From Spirochaetaceae bacterium (GTDB lineage: Bacteria; Spirochaetota; Spirochaetia; Treponematales; Breznakiellaceae), in contig JAITKD010000072.1 in the NCBI GenBank assembly GCA_031278575.1, positions 1 to 8,769 on the forward strand: a stretch of DNA of 8,769 nucleotides. The letters are read 5' to 3'. Under the pieces are notes generated by a model. The model was not told the origin of the DNA. It was given only the letters and a program-made list of their open reading frames with translations, and made no database searches. Both the position numbers and the translations under genes were made by a program. Shown in pieces: positions 1-6,381 of the stretch. How positions within the stretch are numbered: position 1 is the first letter of the stretch; each line of letters opens with the position of its first letter.

Positions 1-1
1 A

Positions 2-146
2 GCGCAAAATCGTATAAAAATTCACTTTCGTGAATTTTTATACCCGGCAAACTGCGCAAGGAGTCCCGATAATCGGGAATTTTGTGTCTTTTTCACCGGA
101 AAAAGACACAAAAACCCGCAAGTGCAACCGGCTCCTAGTCGCCGGT
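2..146. repeat. Cluster of inverted repeats upstream of the ROK gene
   Basis: Four hairpins lie side by side. Arms 12-25 and 30-43 are a perfect 14-bp match around a TTTC loop. Positions 64-69 and 73-78 pair around TAA. Arms 80-93 and 100-113 are a perfect 14-bp match around CACCGG. ACCGGC at 127-132 pairs with GCCGGT at 141-146. GCGCA at 2-6 also pairs with TGCGC at 53-57, enclosing the first hairpin. The word CGCAAG follows the first and third hairpins (55-60 and 117-122). None has a clear T-tract, so these are not typical intrinsic terminators. The density and perfection suggest a mosaic intergenic repeat, possibly a multi-copy genomic family, but copy number cannot be judged from one window. 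The block sits directly before the ROK ribosome-binding site and could also act in its leader RNA. Confidence 0.7.
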
Positions 147-166
147 GAGATGTTGGGGGTGGTGAA

Positions 167-1093
167 ATGAATTGGCTGTTGTTGCTTGATGTCGGGGGAA
201 CCACCATCAAAGGTGCGGTCTGCGTGTTATCAGGGAATGATAGCATAGATATACGGGGAGAATTTGACGCCCGTTCCGATGCGGATAACCATACGATAAT
301 CATGAATTTTTTGGGTATCTTTGAAGCCCTGATCCGGGGCATAGAGGATACGGATAAAAAAATTGCCGGCATAGCCTTCGCGTTTCCCGGTGATTTTGAT
401 TACGAAAAAGGAATACCCCTGCTCAAAAACGTTAAAAAATATGAGTCCATATACGGTTGCGATTTGCCGGCAGCATTCAGAGCCGCCATCGCCGCTTCCC
501 CGGTACGGGAATTTTTCTCCCCGGATTATACCTTGGTATTTCTTCATGACATAGCGGCGTTTTTACTGGGAAAAGTTAATCATTTACCCCGGACATACCG
601 GAGAATAATGGCGGTCTGTATCGGCACCGGGGCCGGGTCGGCATTTTATGCATCCGGCAAGCTGGTTGATCACGGATGCCCCGGGGTTCCCTTTAAGGGC
701 TGGATCTATGATAGACCCTTTCGAGAAGGTATTATCGATGATTATATTTCTGTAAGGGGATTGGCGAATTTGTCGAAGGACATTATGGGCTGTCCCTTAT
801 CCGGGCTGGAACTCCATAAGATGGCCGTAAATAATCAGAAAGAGGCCCTATTGGTTTTTGCCCAATTTGGGGAAATGCTGGAACAGTGTTTGGCCCCCTT
901 CTTTCAAAGTTTTATCCCGGACTGTTTTATCCTGGGAGGCGGGATAGCGAAAAGCGGCGCCTTTTTTCTGGGCCCGGTGCGAAACTTATGCGCCGCCCGT
1001 TCGGTTGAATTAGTGGTGGATGACCGGTCCGCGGAAAATGCCATGGAAGGGCTGTCGCGGTTTTTTCGTAACAAAACGATGGTTTCCCTTTAA
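167..1093 (+). CDS. ROK-family sugar kinase-like protein
   Basis: This is probably a cytoplasmic ATP-dependent kinase of a hexose or amino sugar. Of its 308 residues, the N-terminal phosphate loop reads LDVGGTTIKG (residues 7-16), the first signature of the ROK/ASKHA fold. Asp128 in FLHDIAAFLLG fits the catalytic base, GTGAG at 153-157 is the second phosphate-binding loop, and ILGGGIAKSG (255-264) is the adenosine-binding segment. The cysteine-rich zinc motif of classical ROK kinases (CxCGxxGCxE) is absent; the corresponding stretch around 165-200 has only Cys171. This recalls polyphosphate-glucokinase-like members or an altered substrate. The start is supported by the G-rich GGGGGTGG at 154-161; an ATG at 150 is out of frame. 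Base composition is visibly more AT-rich than the downstream operon. About 400 bp separate it from the iron genes, so a shared function is unlikely. Substrate not predicted. Confidence 0.85.
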   Translation: MNWLLLLDVGGTTIKGAVCVLSGNDSIDIRGEFDARSDADNHTIIMNFLGIFEALIRGIEDTDKKIAGIAFAFPGDFDYEKGIPLLKNVKKYESIYGCDLPAAFRAAIAASPVREFFSPDYTLVFLHDIAAFLLGKVNHLPRTYRRIMAVCIGTGAGSAFYASGKLVDHGCPGVPFKGWIYDRPFREGIIDDYISVRGLANLSKDIMGCPLSGLELHKMAVNNQKEALLVFAQFGEMLEQCLAPFFQSFIPDCFILGGGIAKSGAFFLGPVRNLCAARSVELVVDDRSAENAMEGLSRFFRNKTMVSL

Positions 1094-1107
1094 TTAACTC
1101 ATGTTAC

Positions 1108-1316
1108 GCGCTATATATAGAAGCGGCGCTCAAACACACATCAAAACAGGCGTTTTGGTGTAAAAATACCAAAATTTAGCTAAAAACAGGCCAAATCACG
1201 CTATGTATGGCGTATTGTTATTTCTATACTACCATATATAGCGCATGGTATGATTTTGAATTCCCGCAGGCGCTATACATAGTATATATTTGTAAAGCAT
1301 AACACTATATATAGTA
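1108..1316. repeat. Array of CGCTATATATAG-like palindromic elements
   Basis: Five related copies occur in about 200 bp: GCGCTATATATAG (1108-1120), CGCTATGTATGGCG (1199-1212), CATATATAGCGC (1233-1244, opposite orientation), GCGCTATACATAG (1270-1282) and the perfect palindrome ACTATATATAGT (1304-1315). The first and third form an 11-bp perfect inverted repeat (1108-1118 with 1234-1244) that bounds a 137-bp segment, resembling the ends of a small non-autonomous element. They could instead be binding sites for a regulator or RNA hairpins. No target-site duplication is evident. Confidence 0.6.
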
Positions 1317-1422
1317 CCCATAAACGGTTGCCATATTTTCTTATGAATATCCACCGAAAAAAACGGATGGTGCTGATCCTGGATTACTTTGTTTAAAAAA
1401 ATGTTAAATTCCGCAAACATAG

Positions 1423-1451
1423 TTGACAAAAAAGTTAGCTAATGCTATCTT
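1423..1451 (+). promoter_or_regulatory. Sigma70-type promoter for the iron operon
   Basis: A perfect -35 box TTGACA (1423-1428) is followed after exactly 17 bp by TATCTT (1446-1451), which matches the -10 consensus at four of six positions. The transcript would start near 1458, about 34 bases upstream of the FTR1 ATG at 1492. No other equally good promoter is seen before the following six genes, so this one probably drives the whole operon. Confidence 0.7.
1434..1449. promoter_or_regulatory. Candidate operator overlapping the promoter spacer and -10 box
   Basis: GTTAGC-TAAT-GCTATC is a 16-bp dyad with five of six pairs matched. It contains the perfect 8-bp palindrome TTAGCTAA (1435-1442), which also occurs at 1176-1183. 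The stretch AAAAAGTTAGCT (1429-1440) is repeated at 1498-1509, inside the first codons of the FTR1 gene. A repressor bound here would block RNA polymerase, as expected for metal-responsive control. The TTAG/CTAA core recalls DtxR-type sites but lacks their central base, and there is no good Fur box. Regulator identity is inference. Confidence 0.4.
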
Positions 1452-1491
1452 CTCCTGGAAGTTTACTTAATATAACAATGAGGGTTAACCG

Positions 1492-3027
1492 ATGTCTAAA
1501 AAGTTAGCTTTTTCCATCTTAATTATAGTATTTATTACCCTGTTTTCTTTTCCGGTTTTCGCGGACGCCGGGTACTGGGAAGGGGTGGAGCGGGAAATCA
1601 GGCTCGTCCTGACCGAAGGCTATTACCGCTATGTGTCGGGAAATGTCGAGGAGGCCGCGGCCCTGATAGACGCCGCTTTTTCGGAATATCAAAAAACGGG
1701 ATTTGAGGAACAGGTCAAGACCGTCATCTCCCCGGCGCGGGCCCAAAATATAGAAGAATGGTTTGAGTATGTAAAAACGATCATGCGGGAAGGTAAACCT
1801 CAGGGGGAGATCCGGGAAAATCACAACGAACTGCTCCACCTGCTGCGGGTTACCTCGAACCGGCTTGACGGGAAAGCGGAACCCCAGGCGGTAACCCGGA
1901 GTTGGGCTAAAACCGCCGACGAAATGGCCGCGGTCCTGGATAAGGCCAATGACCGCTACCTTTCGGGGGATCCCAAGGGGGCAAAGGATCAGGTGGATGT
2001 GGCCTACTTCCAGTTCTATGAAAAAGTCGGGTTTGAGCGGGTTACCCTGAGCCGGATCTCCGGCGCCCGGGCGGCCCAGGTTGAATACCAGTTCAGCGCC
2101 ATAAAAAGGGCCATAAATGAACAGGCGTCCCAGGAGGAAGTTAAGGCGGCTCTGGACACCCTGGCCACATGGCTGCGGGAGGACGCCGCCCAACTTGACG
2201 GCAGGGAGGAAAACGCCCTCGTGGTTTTTCTCGAATCCCTTCTTATCATAGTCCGGGAAGGATTTGAGGCCATCATCATTGTGGGGGCGATCATCGCCTA
2301 CCTCCTCAAAAGCGGCAACAAAAAGCGTACGCCCCCGGTGTACTGGGGCTCGGTCATTGCCCTGGGGGTGAGCGTCCTCATGGCCTGGATTTTAAACCGG
2401 ATCACCAGCGTCGCCGGGGGGCAGAACCAGGAGATCGTCGAAGGGGCCACCATGCTGCTGGCGGTGGCGGTACTGTTTTACGTGAGCAACTGGATGGTGT
2501 CCAAGGCCGAAGCGGAGGCTTGGACCGGTTATATCGAAAGCAAGGTCCAATCGTCGATTACCCGGGGGAGTATGTTTTCCCTGGCCTTTGCCGCCTTCCT
2601 CGCGGTGTTCCGGGAGGGCGCCGAGACGATCCTCTTTTACCAGGCCCTCCTGGCCAGTACCGAAACCTATATCAACATGATTTGGCTGGGTCTCGGGGTC
2701 GGCGTTGTCGCCCTGGTGATCATTTATATATTGATCCGGGTGTTAAGCATCCGGCTCCCCTTAAAACCCTTCTTCCTGGGGACGAGTGTCCTGCTTTTTA
2801 TCATGTCCATTACCTTTGTGGGCAACGGGATCAAGGAACTCCAGGAAGGGAACGTTATCCCCGTTACCCCGGTTTCGGGTGTTGCCTCGGTCGATATTCT
2901 GGGGATCTATCCCACCATGGAAACCCTGATACCCCAAATCGTACTGTTGGTGATTACCGTTGCCACCTTCGTCATCCAGCTCCGGCGGACGAAAAACGCG
3001 AAGGCCGCGGCGGTAAAAAATGCGTAG
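1492..3027 (+). CDS. FTR1-family iron permease with duplicated N-terminal domain (FetM-like)
   Basis: This is an inner-membrane permease that moves iron into the cytoplasm, here probably partnered with the P19-type protein downstream. The 511 residues start with a signal peptide, likely cut after VFA (residue 24). An extracytoplasmic helical domain follows, made of two copies of one unit: residues 39-127 and 148-237 align with an offset of about 110 and share Y(V/L)SG, GFE, IS-x-ARA and a closing LDG. The FTR1 core has about seven membrane helices (246-270, 283-301, 319-337, 359-382, 394-417, 425-443, 478-497). It carries both REXXE iron-binding motifs, REGFE at 255-259 and REGAE at 374-378, and the late motif GNGIKELQE at 444-452. 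The start has GAGGG at 1480-1484 and follows the promoter at 1423. It is the first gene of a seven-gene operon. The family call is firm; preferred oxidation state of iron is not visible from sequence. Confidence 0.95.
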   Translation: MSKKLAFSILIIVFITLFSFPVFADAGYWEGVEREIRLVLTEGYYRYVSGNVEEAAALIDAAFSEYQKTGFEEQVKTVISPARAQNIEEWFEYVKTIMREGKPQGEIRENHNELLHLLRVTSNRLDGKAEPQAVTRSWAKTADEMAAVLDKANDRYLSGDPKGAKDQVDVAYFQFYEKVGFERVTLSRISGARAAQVEYQFSAIKRAINEQASQEEVKAALDTLATWLREDAAQLDGREENALVVFLESLLIIVREGFEAIIIVGAIIAYLLKSGNKKRTPPVYWGSVIALGVSVLMAWILNRITSVAGGQNQEIVEGATMLLAVAVLFYVSNWMVSKAEAEAWTGYIESKVQSSITRGSMFSLAFAAFLAVFREGAETILFYQALLASTETYINMIWLGLGVGVVALVIIYILIRVLSIRLPLKPFFLGTSVLLFIMSITFVGNGIKELQEGNVIPVTPVSGVASVDILGIYPTMETLIPQIVLLVITVATFVIQLRRTKNAKAAAVKNA

Positions 3028-3053
3028 GGGGATGTTTTTACCCATGGCAGTAA

Positions 3054-3082
3054 CTCTGGTCCTGGACCATGAGAAAATTTTT
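3054..3082 (+). promoter_or_regulatory. Intercistronic hairpin with short T-run between FTR1 and P19 genes
   Basis: CTCTGGTC (3054-3061) pairs with GACCATGAG (3065-3073) with one bulged base and a CTG loop, and AAAATTTTT follows (3074-3082). This resembles a weak intrinsic terminator or an RNA-processing or stability element. It lies just before the AAGGAG ribosome-binding site (3085-3090) of the next gene and could set the P19:permease ratio. The stem is short, so this is tentative. Confidence 0.3.
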
Positions 3083-3097
3083 ATAAGGAGTGGTACG

Positions 3098-3688
3098 ATG
3101 AAAATCAGAACACTGATGGTACTTCTTTTGATTGCGCTTTGCGCTTCTTTTGCTTTTGCCGGCGGCAAGCAGGCCGGAAGCCGGCCCGAAAGTATGGTGG
3201 CTCCCGGTGAGGAAGCGGGTTTTATTGAATATCCCCTGGGCGACGACTTCGCGCTGGGGCCCCTCAACGTGGCGGGGGTTTACTTCCAGCCCGTGGACAT
3301 GATTCCCGCTTCCGCAGGGCTTCCCGCGTCCCAGTCGGATATGCACATGGAAGCGGATATTTCCGCCGCTGAAAACGATCTGGGATACGGGGTGGGGGAC
3401 TTCGTGCCCAACCTGACGGTCCGGTATGAGATCGTCAGATCCACCGGCGAAGGGGCCGAGGGAACCTTTATGCCCATGAACGCCAGCGACGGCCCCCACT
3501 ACGGCGCCAATATCAAATTGCCCGGCGTCGGCGGGCCCGGGACCTACACGGTCCGGTTCCTCATTCAGAACCCCGAAGCCCAGGGGTACGTGCTTCACGT
3601 GGATCAGGAAACCGGCGTTCCCGGCAGGTTCTGGGGCGCGCCCCTGGTGGCGGAGTGGACCGTAGACTACGCCGGCCCGGCCTGGTAA
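3098..3688 (+). CDS. P19/Tp34-family periplasmic iron/copper-binding protein (FetP-like)
   Basis: This small exported protein binds metal outside the inner membrane and is thought to feed the FTR1 permease. I chose the ATG at 3098 because AAGGAG lies 7 bp upstream and it gives 196 residues opening with a clean signal peptide, probably cut after AFA (residue 21). An in-frame ATG at 3020 would overlap the permease gene and bury the signal. The metal site is complete by comparison with Campylobacter P19: His83 and Glu85 in DMHMEAD, Met127 in MPMNASDG, His134 in GPHYGAN and His167 in VLHVD. The spacings His83-Met127 (44) and Met127-His134 (7) equal those I recall for P19 (His44, Met88, His95). 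Cys15 is the only cysteine and sits in a poor lipobox (IALC), so lipidation, known for Treponema pallidum Tp34, is uncertain. Proteins of this family form dimers. Confidence 0.93.
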   Translation: MKIRTLMVLLLIALCASFAFAGGKQAGSRPESMVAPGEEAGFIEYPLGDDFALGPLNVAGVYFQPVDMIPASAGLPASQSDMHMEADISAAENDLGYGVGDFVPNLTVRYEIVRSTGEGAEGTFMPMNASDGPHYGANIKLPGVGGPGTYTVRFLIQNPEAQGYVLHVDQETGVPGRFWGAPLVAEWTVDYAGPAW

Positions 3689-3779
3689 AGTACGAGTAAA
3701 TAACAGAGGGTGGATAGCGGCGGATCGGTATCCTCCGGTATCTGCCCTTTGTCAGCGCTTTTTTTGAGAAAGGGGAATT

Positions 3780-5057
3780 ATGCTCAGATACCTCATCCAG
3801 GTGATCGAGAACTTATTGACCACCGGGATATTGATAGCGTTACTGTGGGGGGCATTGGACAAGGAAGGAGGCGAGGCCCGGAAAAGCCGGGCCCTATGGG
3901 GCTGCGCCGTGGGCGTGGGGGCCGCCCTGATTCTGGCAGTCCTGCGCCGGACCACCGCCCTGATCAGCCGGGGGGTTTTCAACCTCTGGATCCTGTCTTT
4001 CGCCATTGTATTCGGCCTGGTTTACGTTTTTTTGCTCTGGGGAATACTGCAAAAGCCCCTGGGAAAAATACCTTTTCTACGAAACCGGCCTTCCCTGGCC
4101 GAAGCGGTTCCCAATTATGTCGAGGCCCTGTTCCTGGGGTCCCTGCTGTTTTATATCCTGCCTGTTATTTTTCTCTATCCCACGGAATTTGCCCTGGCCG
4201 ATGAAAGTATCTTGACCACCGATTTCCTGTTTAAGCTCATCGGGTTTACCGCGGGATTACTGGCGGTCATCCTCACCGCCCTGGCCCTTTACAAGGCCGC
4301 CCGGGGAGTATCCGGGGGGCTCTTGAAGATACTCCTCACCATCGCCCTCCTGGTTAACATCTGCAATCAAATGATCGTTATCGTACAGTTCCTGCTGGCC
4401 CGGCGGATAATCCCCATGATCCGCTGGGTTTTCAGGTTCATTGTCGTGGCGGTCAATAACAATATTGTTTTTCTTTATGTATTGATGGGAATAAGTTTTT
4501 TGCTTCCCCTAACCTTGTTCGTTGCCGGGTTCAGGCATCCGGTGTCCGGGAAAAACCCCGCGGAACGCCGGAAGATCCGGGCCGTCCTTCGGGTGAACCG
4601 GCGCTGGTGCGGGGCGGTGGCGGCGGGATTCATCTTTTCGATTTTGGCGGTTACGGTCATTAAAACCTACAACGAACGGGGGGTGGAACTGTCCCCGGCG
4701 GAACCCATGACCATCGCCGGGGAGGAGATCACCATCCCGATTGACCAAATAGAAGATGGTCATCTCCACCGGTTTGCCTATTCCGCCTCGGACGGTACGG
4801 AGGTACGGTTCATCGTGATCAAGAAGAACGCGGCGGCCTACGGGGTGGGACTTGACGCCTGTGATATCTGCGGTCCCACGGGGTACTACGAGCGGAAAAA
4901 CGAAGTCATCTGCCGGCTCTGCGACGTGGTGATGAACATTTCCACCATTGGCTTTAAGGGGGGGTGTAATCCCGTCCCGCTGGCCTACAGTCTCCGCGGC
5001 GGGAATATGGTGATAGTGACAGCGGATCTGGAAAACGAAAAGGGCCGGTTCAAATGA
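3780..5057 (+). CDS. DUF2318 (FtrD-like) membrane protein with cysteine-rich C-terminal domain
   Basis: This polytopic inner-membrane protein probably handles electrons or metal for the FTR1/P19 system; its biochemical role is not firmly established. The 425 residues contain about eight hydrophobic helices (10-25, 41-55, 66-90, 113-132, 150-172, 181-206, 217-249, 277-294). A basic loop (RKIRAVLRVNRR, 264-275) precedes the last one, which places the C-terminal domain outside the cytoplasm by the positive-inside rule. That domain (about 300-425) has His328 and His330, then Cys361-x2-Cys364, Cys378-x2-Cys381 and Cys396 in a GGCNP motif, which is the DUF2318 pattern and suggests an Fe-S cluster or other metal site. 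The start has AAAGGGG at 3769-3775. The 91-bp gap upstream holds a tandem CGGTATC (3726 and 3736) and a run of seven T, but no clear hairpin. The gene follows P19 as in Campylobacter p19 loci (Cj1660 position) and FetA of FetMP-FetABCDEF. Confidence 0.88.
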   Translation: MLRYLIQVIENLLTTGILIALLWGALDKEGGEARKSRALWGCAVGVGAALILAVLRRTTALISRGVFNLWILSFAIVFGLVYVFLLWGILQKPLGKIPFLRNRPSLAEAVPNYVEALFLGSLLFYILPVIFLYPTEFALADESILTTDFLFKLIGFTAGLLAVILTALALYKAARGVSGGLLKILLTIALLVNICNQMIVIVQFLLARRIIPMIRWVFRFIVVAVNNNIVFLYVLMGISFLLPLTLFVAGFRHPVSGKNPAERRKIRAVLRVNRRWCGAVAAGFIFSILAVTVIKTYNERGVELSPAEPMTIAGEEITIPIDQIEDGHLHRFAYSASDGTEVRFIVIKKNAAAYGVGLDACDICGPTGYYERKNEVICRLCDVVMNISTIGFKGGCNPVPLAYSLRGGNMVIVTADLENEKGRFK

Positions 5058-5082
5058 AGGGTAAAATAAATAGGGGGCTTCG

Positions 5083-6366
5083 ATGTTTTGGAGAATGGTA
5101 AAGGGGGCGTTTTTCCGGCAGAAAGGGAAGATGTTCATGGTGGCCTTCACCGTGGCCCTGGGAGCTTCCCTGGCAACGGCCATGTTGAACGTCATGCTGG
5201 ACGTGGGGGATAAGGTAAATCAGGAATTAAAAACCTACGGCGCCAATATCAACGTCATTCCCCGGGGGGCTTCCCTTTTGGATGATCTCTACGGGGTAGC
5301 GGAAGGTTCCGGGGTATCGGATAAATACTTAAACGAAGGGGAACTGGGGAATATTAAAACCATATTCTGGGCTTTTAATATTGTGGATTTTACCCCCTAC
5401 CTCAATACCCGGGTCAGGCTTAACCGCGGGGAAGGGGAAGTGAAAGCGGTAGGCACCTGGTTCAGCCATCACTTGGAACTTCCCACCGGGGAAGCTCTGG
5501 ATACGGGGATGGGGAATATGAAAAGCTGGTGGGATGTGGAGGGGAACTGGCTGCGGGATGAGGAAGAACATACCGCCATGGTGGGAAAGACCATCGCGGA
5601 TCAGTACCACATCCGGCTCGGGGATACCGTCACCCTCCGGGGGCCGGATCAAACCGGGGAATTTACGGTGGCCGGTATCTTTTACGCCGGGGGGGATGAG
5701 GACGCGGAAATCTACCTTCCCCTGGCTGCCGCCCAGAAACTCGCCGGCCGGCCGGGGCTGGTGAGCCGGGTGGAGGTGAGCGCCCTTACCACCCCGGACA
5801 ACGAGCTTTCCCGCCGGGCCGCCCAGGATCCCCAGGGGCTTTCCATCAAAGAATGGGAAACCTGGTACTGTACCGCCTATGTGAGCGCCATCTGTTATCA
5901 GATTGACGAGGTGATCACCGACGCGGTTTCCAAGCCCATCCGGCAGGTGGCGGAATCCGAAGGGGCCATCCTGGAAAAAACCCAGCTTTTGATGCTGCTC
6001 ATCACCCTGTTGAGCCTGGCCGGTTCCGCTTTGGGTATATCCAACCTGGTTACCGCCAGCGTGATGGAACGGGCCGCCGAAATAGGGCTGCTCAAGGCGG
6101 TGGGGGCCTATGACGGCCCCATCAGCGCCCTGGTCCTCACGGAGATCGCCATCACGGGGATCCTGGGGGGCGCCGCCGGGTACTTTGCCGGCCTGGGTTT
6201 TGCCCGGATCATCGGGCAGTCGGTTTTTGGATCCGCCATAGAAATTAAACCCCTGGTCATTCCCCTGGTGGCGGTACTGGTGTTCCTGGTTACCATGGCG
6301 GGGAGCATCCCCTCCATACGGCTCCTCCTCTCTTTACGGCCCGCGGAGGTCCTCCATGGACGGTAA
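5083..6366 (+). CDS. FtsX/MacB-like ABC transporter permease, first subunit (FetB-like)
   Basis: This is an inner-membrane subunit of an ABC complex of the mechanotransmission (MacB/LolCDE/FtsX) class. The 427 residues show the standard layout: one N-terminal helix (about 18-38), a large extracytoplasmic domain (about 40-295), and three C-terminal helices (about 300-325, 348-375, 390-412). The segment ERAAEIGLLKAVGA (329-342) is the conserved coupling helix that contacts the ATPase. It shares YGxNxxxxP (52-60) and a SEGAxLxK stretch (292-299) with the next gene, so the two are paralogues and probably form a heterodimer. An unusual aromatic, cysteine-bearing segment, WYCTAYVSAICYQI (261-274), carries Cys263 and Cys271 near the end of the extracytoplasmic domain; these are absent from the second permease. 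AGGGGG at 5072-5077 supports the start. LolC/E is an alternative by topology, but the neighbours favour the iron-locus type. Confidence 0.9.
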   Translation: MFWRMVKGAFFRQKGKMFMVAFTVALGASLATAMLNVMLDVGDKVNQELKTYGANINVIPRGASLLDDLYGVAEGSGVSDKYLNEGELGNIKTIFWAFNIVDFTPYLNTRVRLNRGEGEVKAVGTWFSHHLELPTGEALDTGMGNMKSWWDVEGNWLRDEEEHTAMVGKTIADQYHIRLGDTVTLRGPDQTGEFTVAGIFYAGGDEDAEIYLPLAAAQKLAGRPGLVSRVEVSALTTPDNELSRRAAQDPQGLSIKEWETWYCTAYVSAICYQIDEVITDAVSKPIRQVAESEGAILEKTQLLMLLITLLSLAGSALGISNLVTASVMERAAEIGLLKAVGAYDGPISALVLTEIAITGILGGAAGYFAGLGFARIIGQSVFGSAIEIKPLVIPLVAVLVFLVTMAGSIPSIRLLLSLRPAEVLHGR

Positions 6367-6381
6367 GCGAGGGGGCCGCCC

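Larger units (their letters stand above)
1094..1491. other. AT-rich intergenic region between the ROK gene and the iron operon
   Basis: I see no convincing gene in these 398 bases. A 66-codon reverse frame at 1229-1429 has no recognisable motif and runs into the promoter -35 box. The stretch holds a set of repeated TATA-rich palindromes (1108-1316), a small inverted repeat TTTTGGT/ACCAAAA (1153-1159 with 1168-1174), and the promoter and leader of the FTR1 gene (1423-1491). It is much more AT-rich than the genes on either side. Confidence 0.75.

Noticed and set aside
2..148. Open frame from the window edge to a TGA at 146-148, possibly the tail of an upstream gene
   Set aside because: The stretch consists almost wholly of perfect inverted repeats and its translation shows no domain; kept as a repeat block, though read-through from an upstream gene cannot be excluded.
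1229..1429. 66-codon reading frame on the - strand in the intergenic region
   Set aside because: No recognisable motif, no good ribosome-binding site, AT-rich DNA that contains the palindrome array, and its 5' end covers the -35 box of the iron operon.
1423..1491. Fur box in the operon promoter
   Set aside because: No stretch resembles the GATAATGATAATCATTATC consensus well; only the TTAGCTAA and GTTAGC/GCTATC dyads are present.
1519..2193. Long - strand frames opposite the FTR1, DUF2318 and ABC genes
   Set aside because: They are shadows of strongly supported + strand genes, proline- and glycine-rich, with no domain signature.
3020..3097. Earlier in-frame ATG for the P19 gene at 3020
   Set aside because: It overlaps the end of the FTR1 gene and would put 26 residues before an obvious signal peptide; the ATG at 3098 has AAGGAG at proper spacing.
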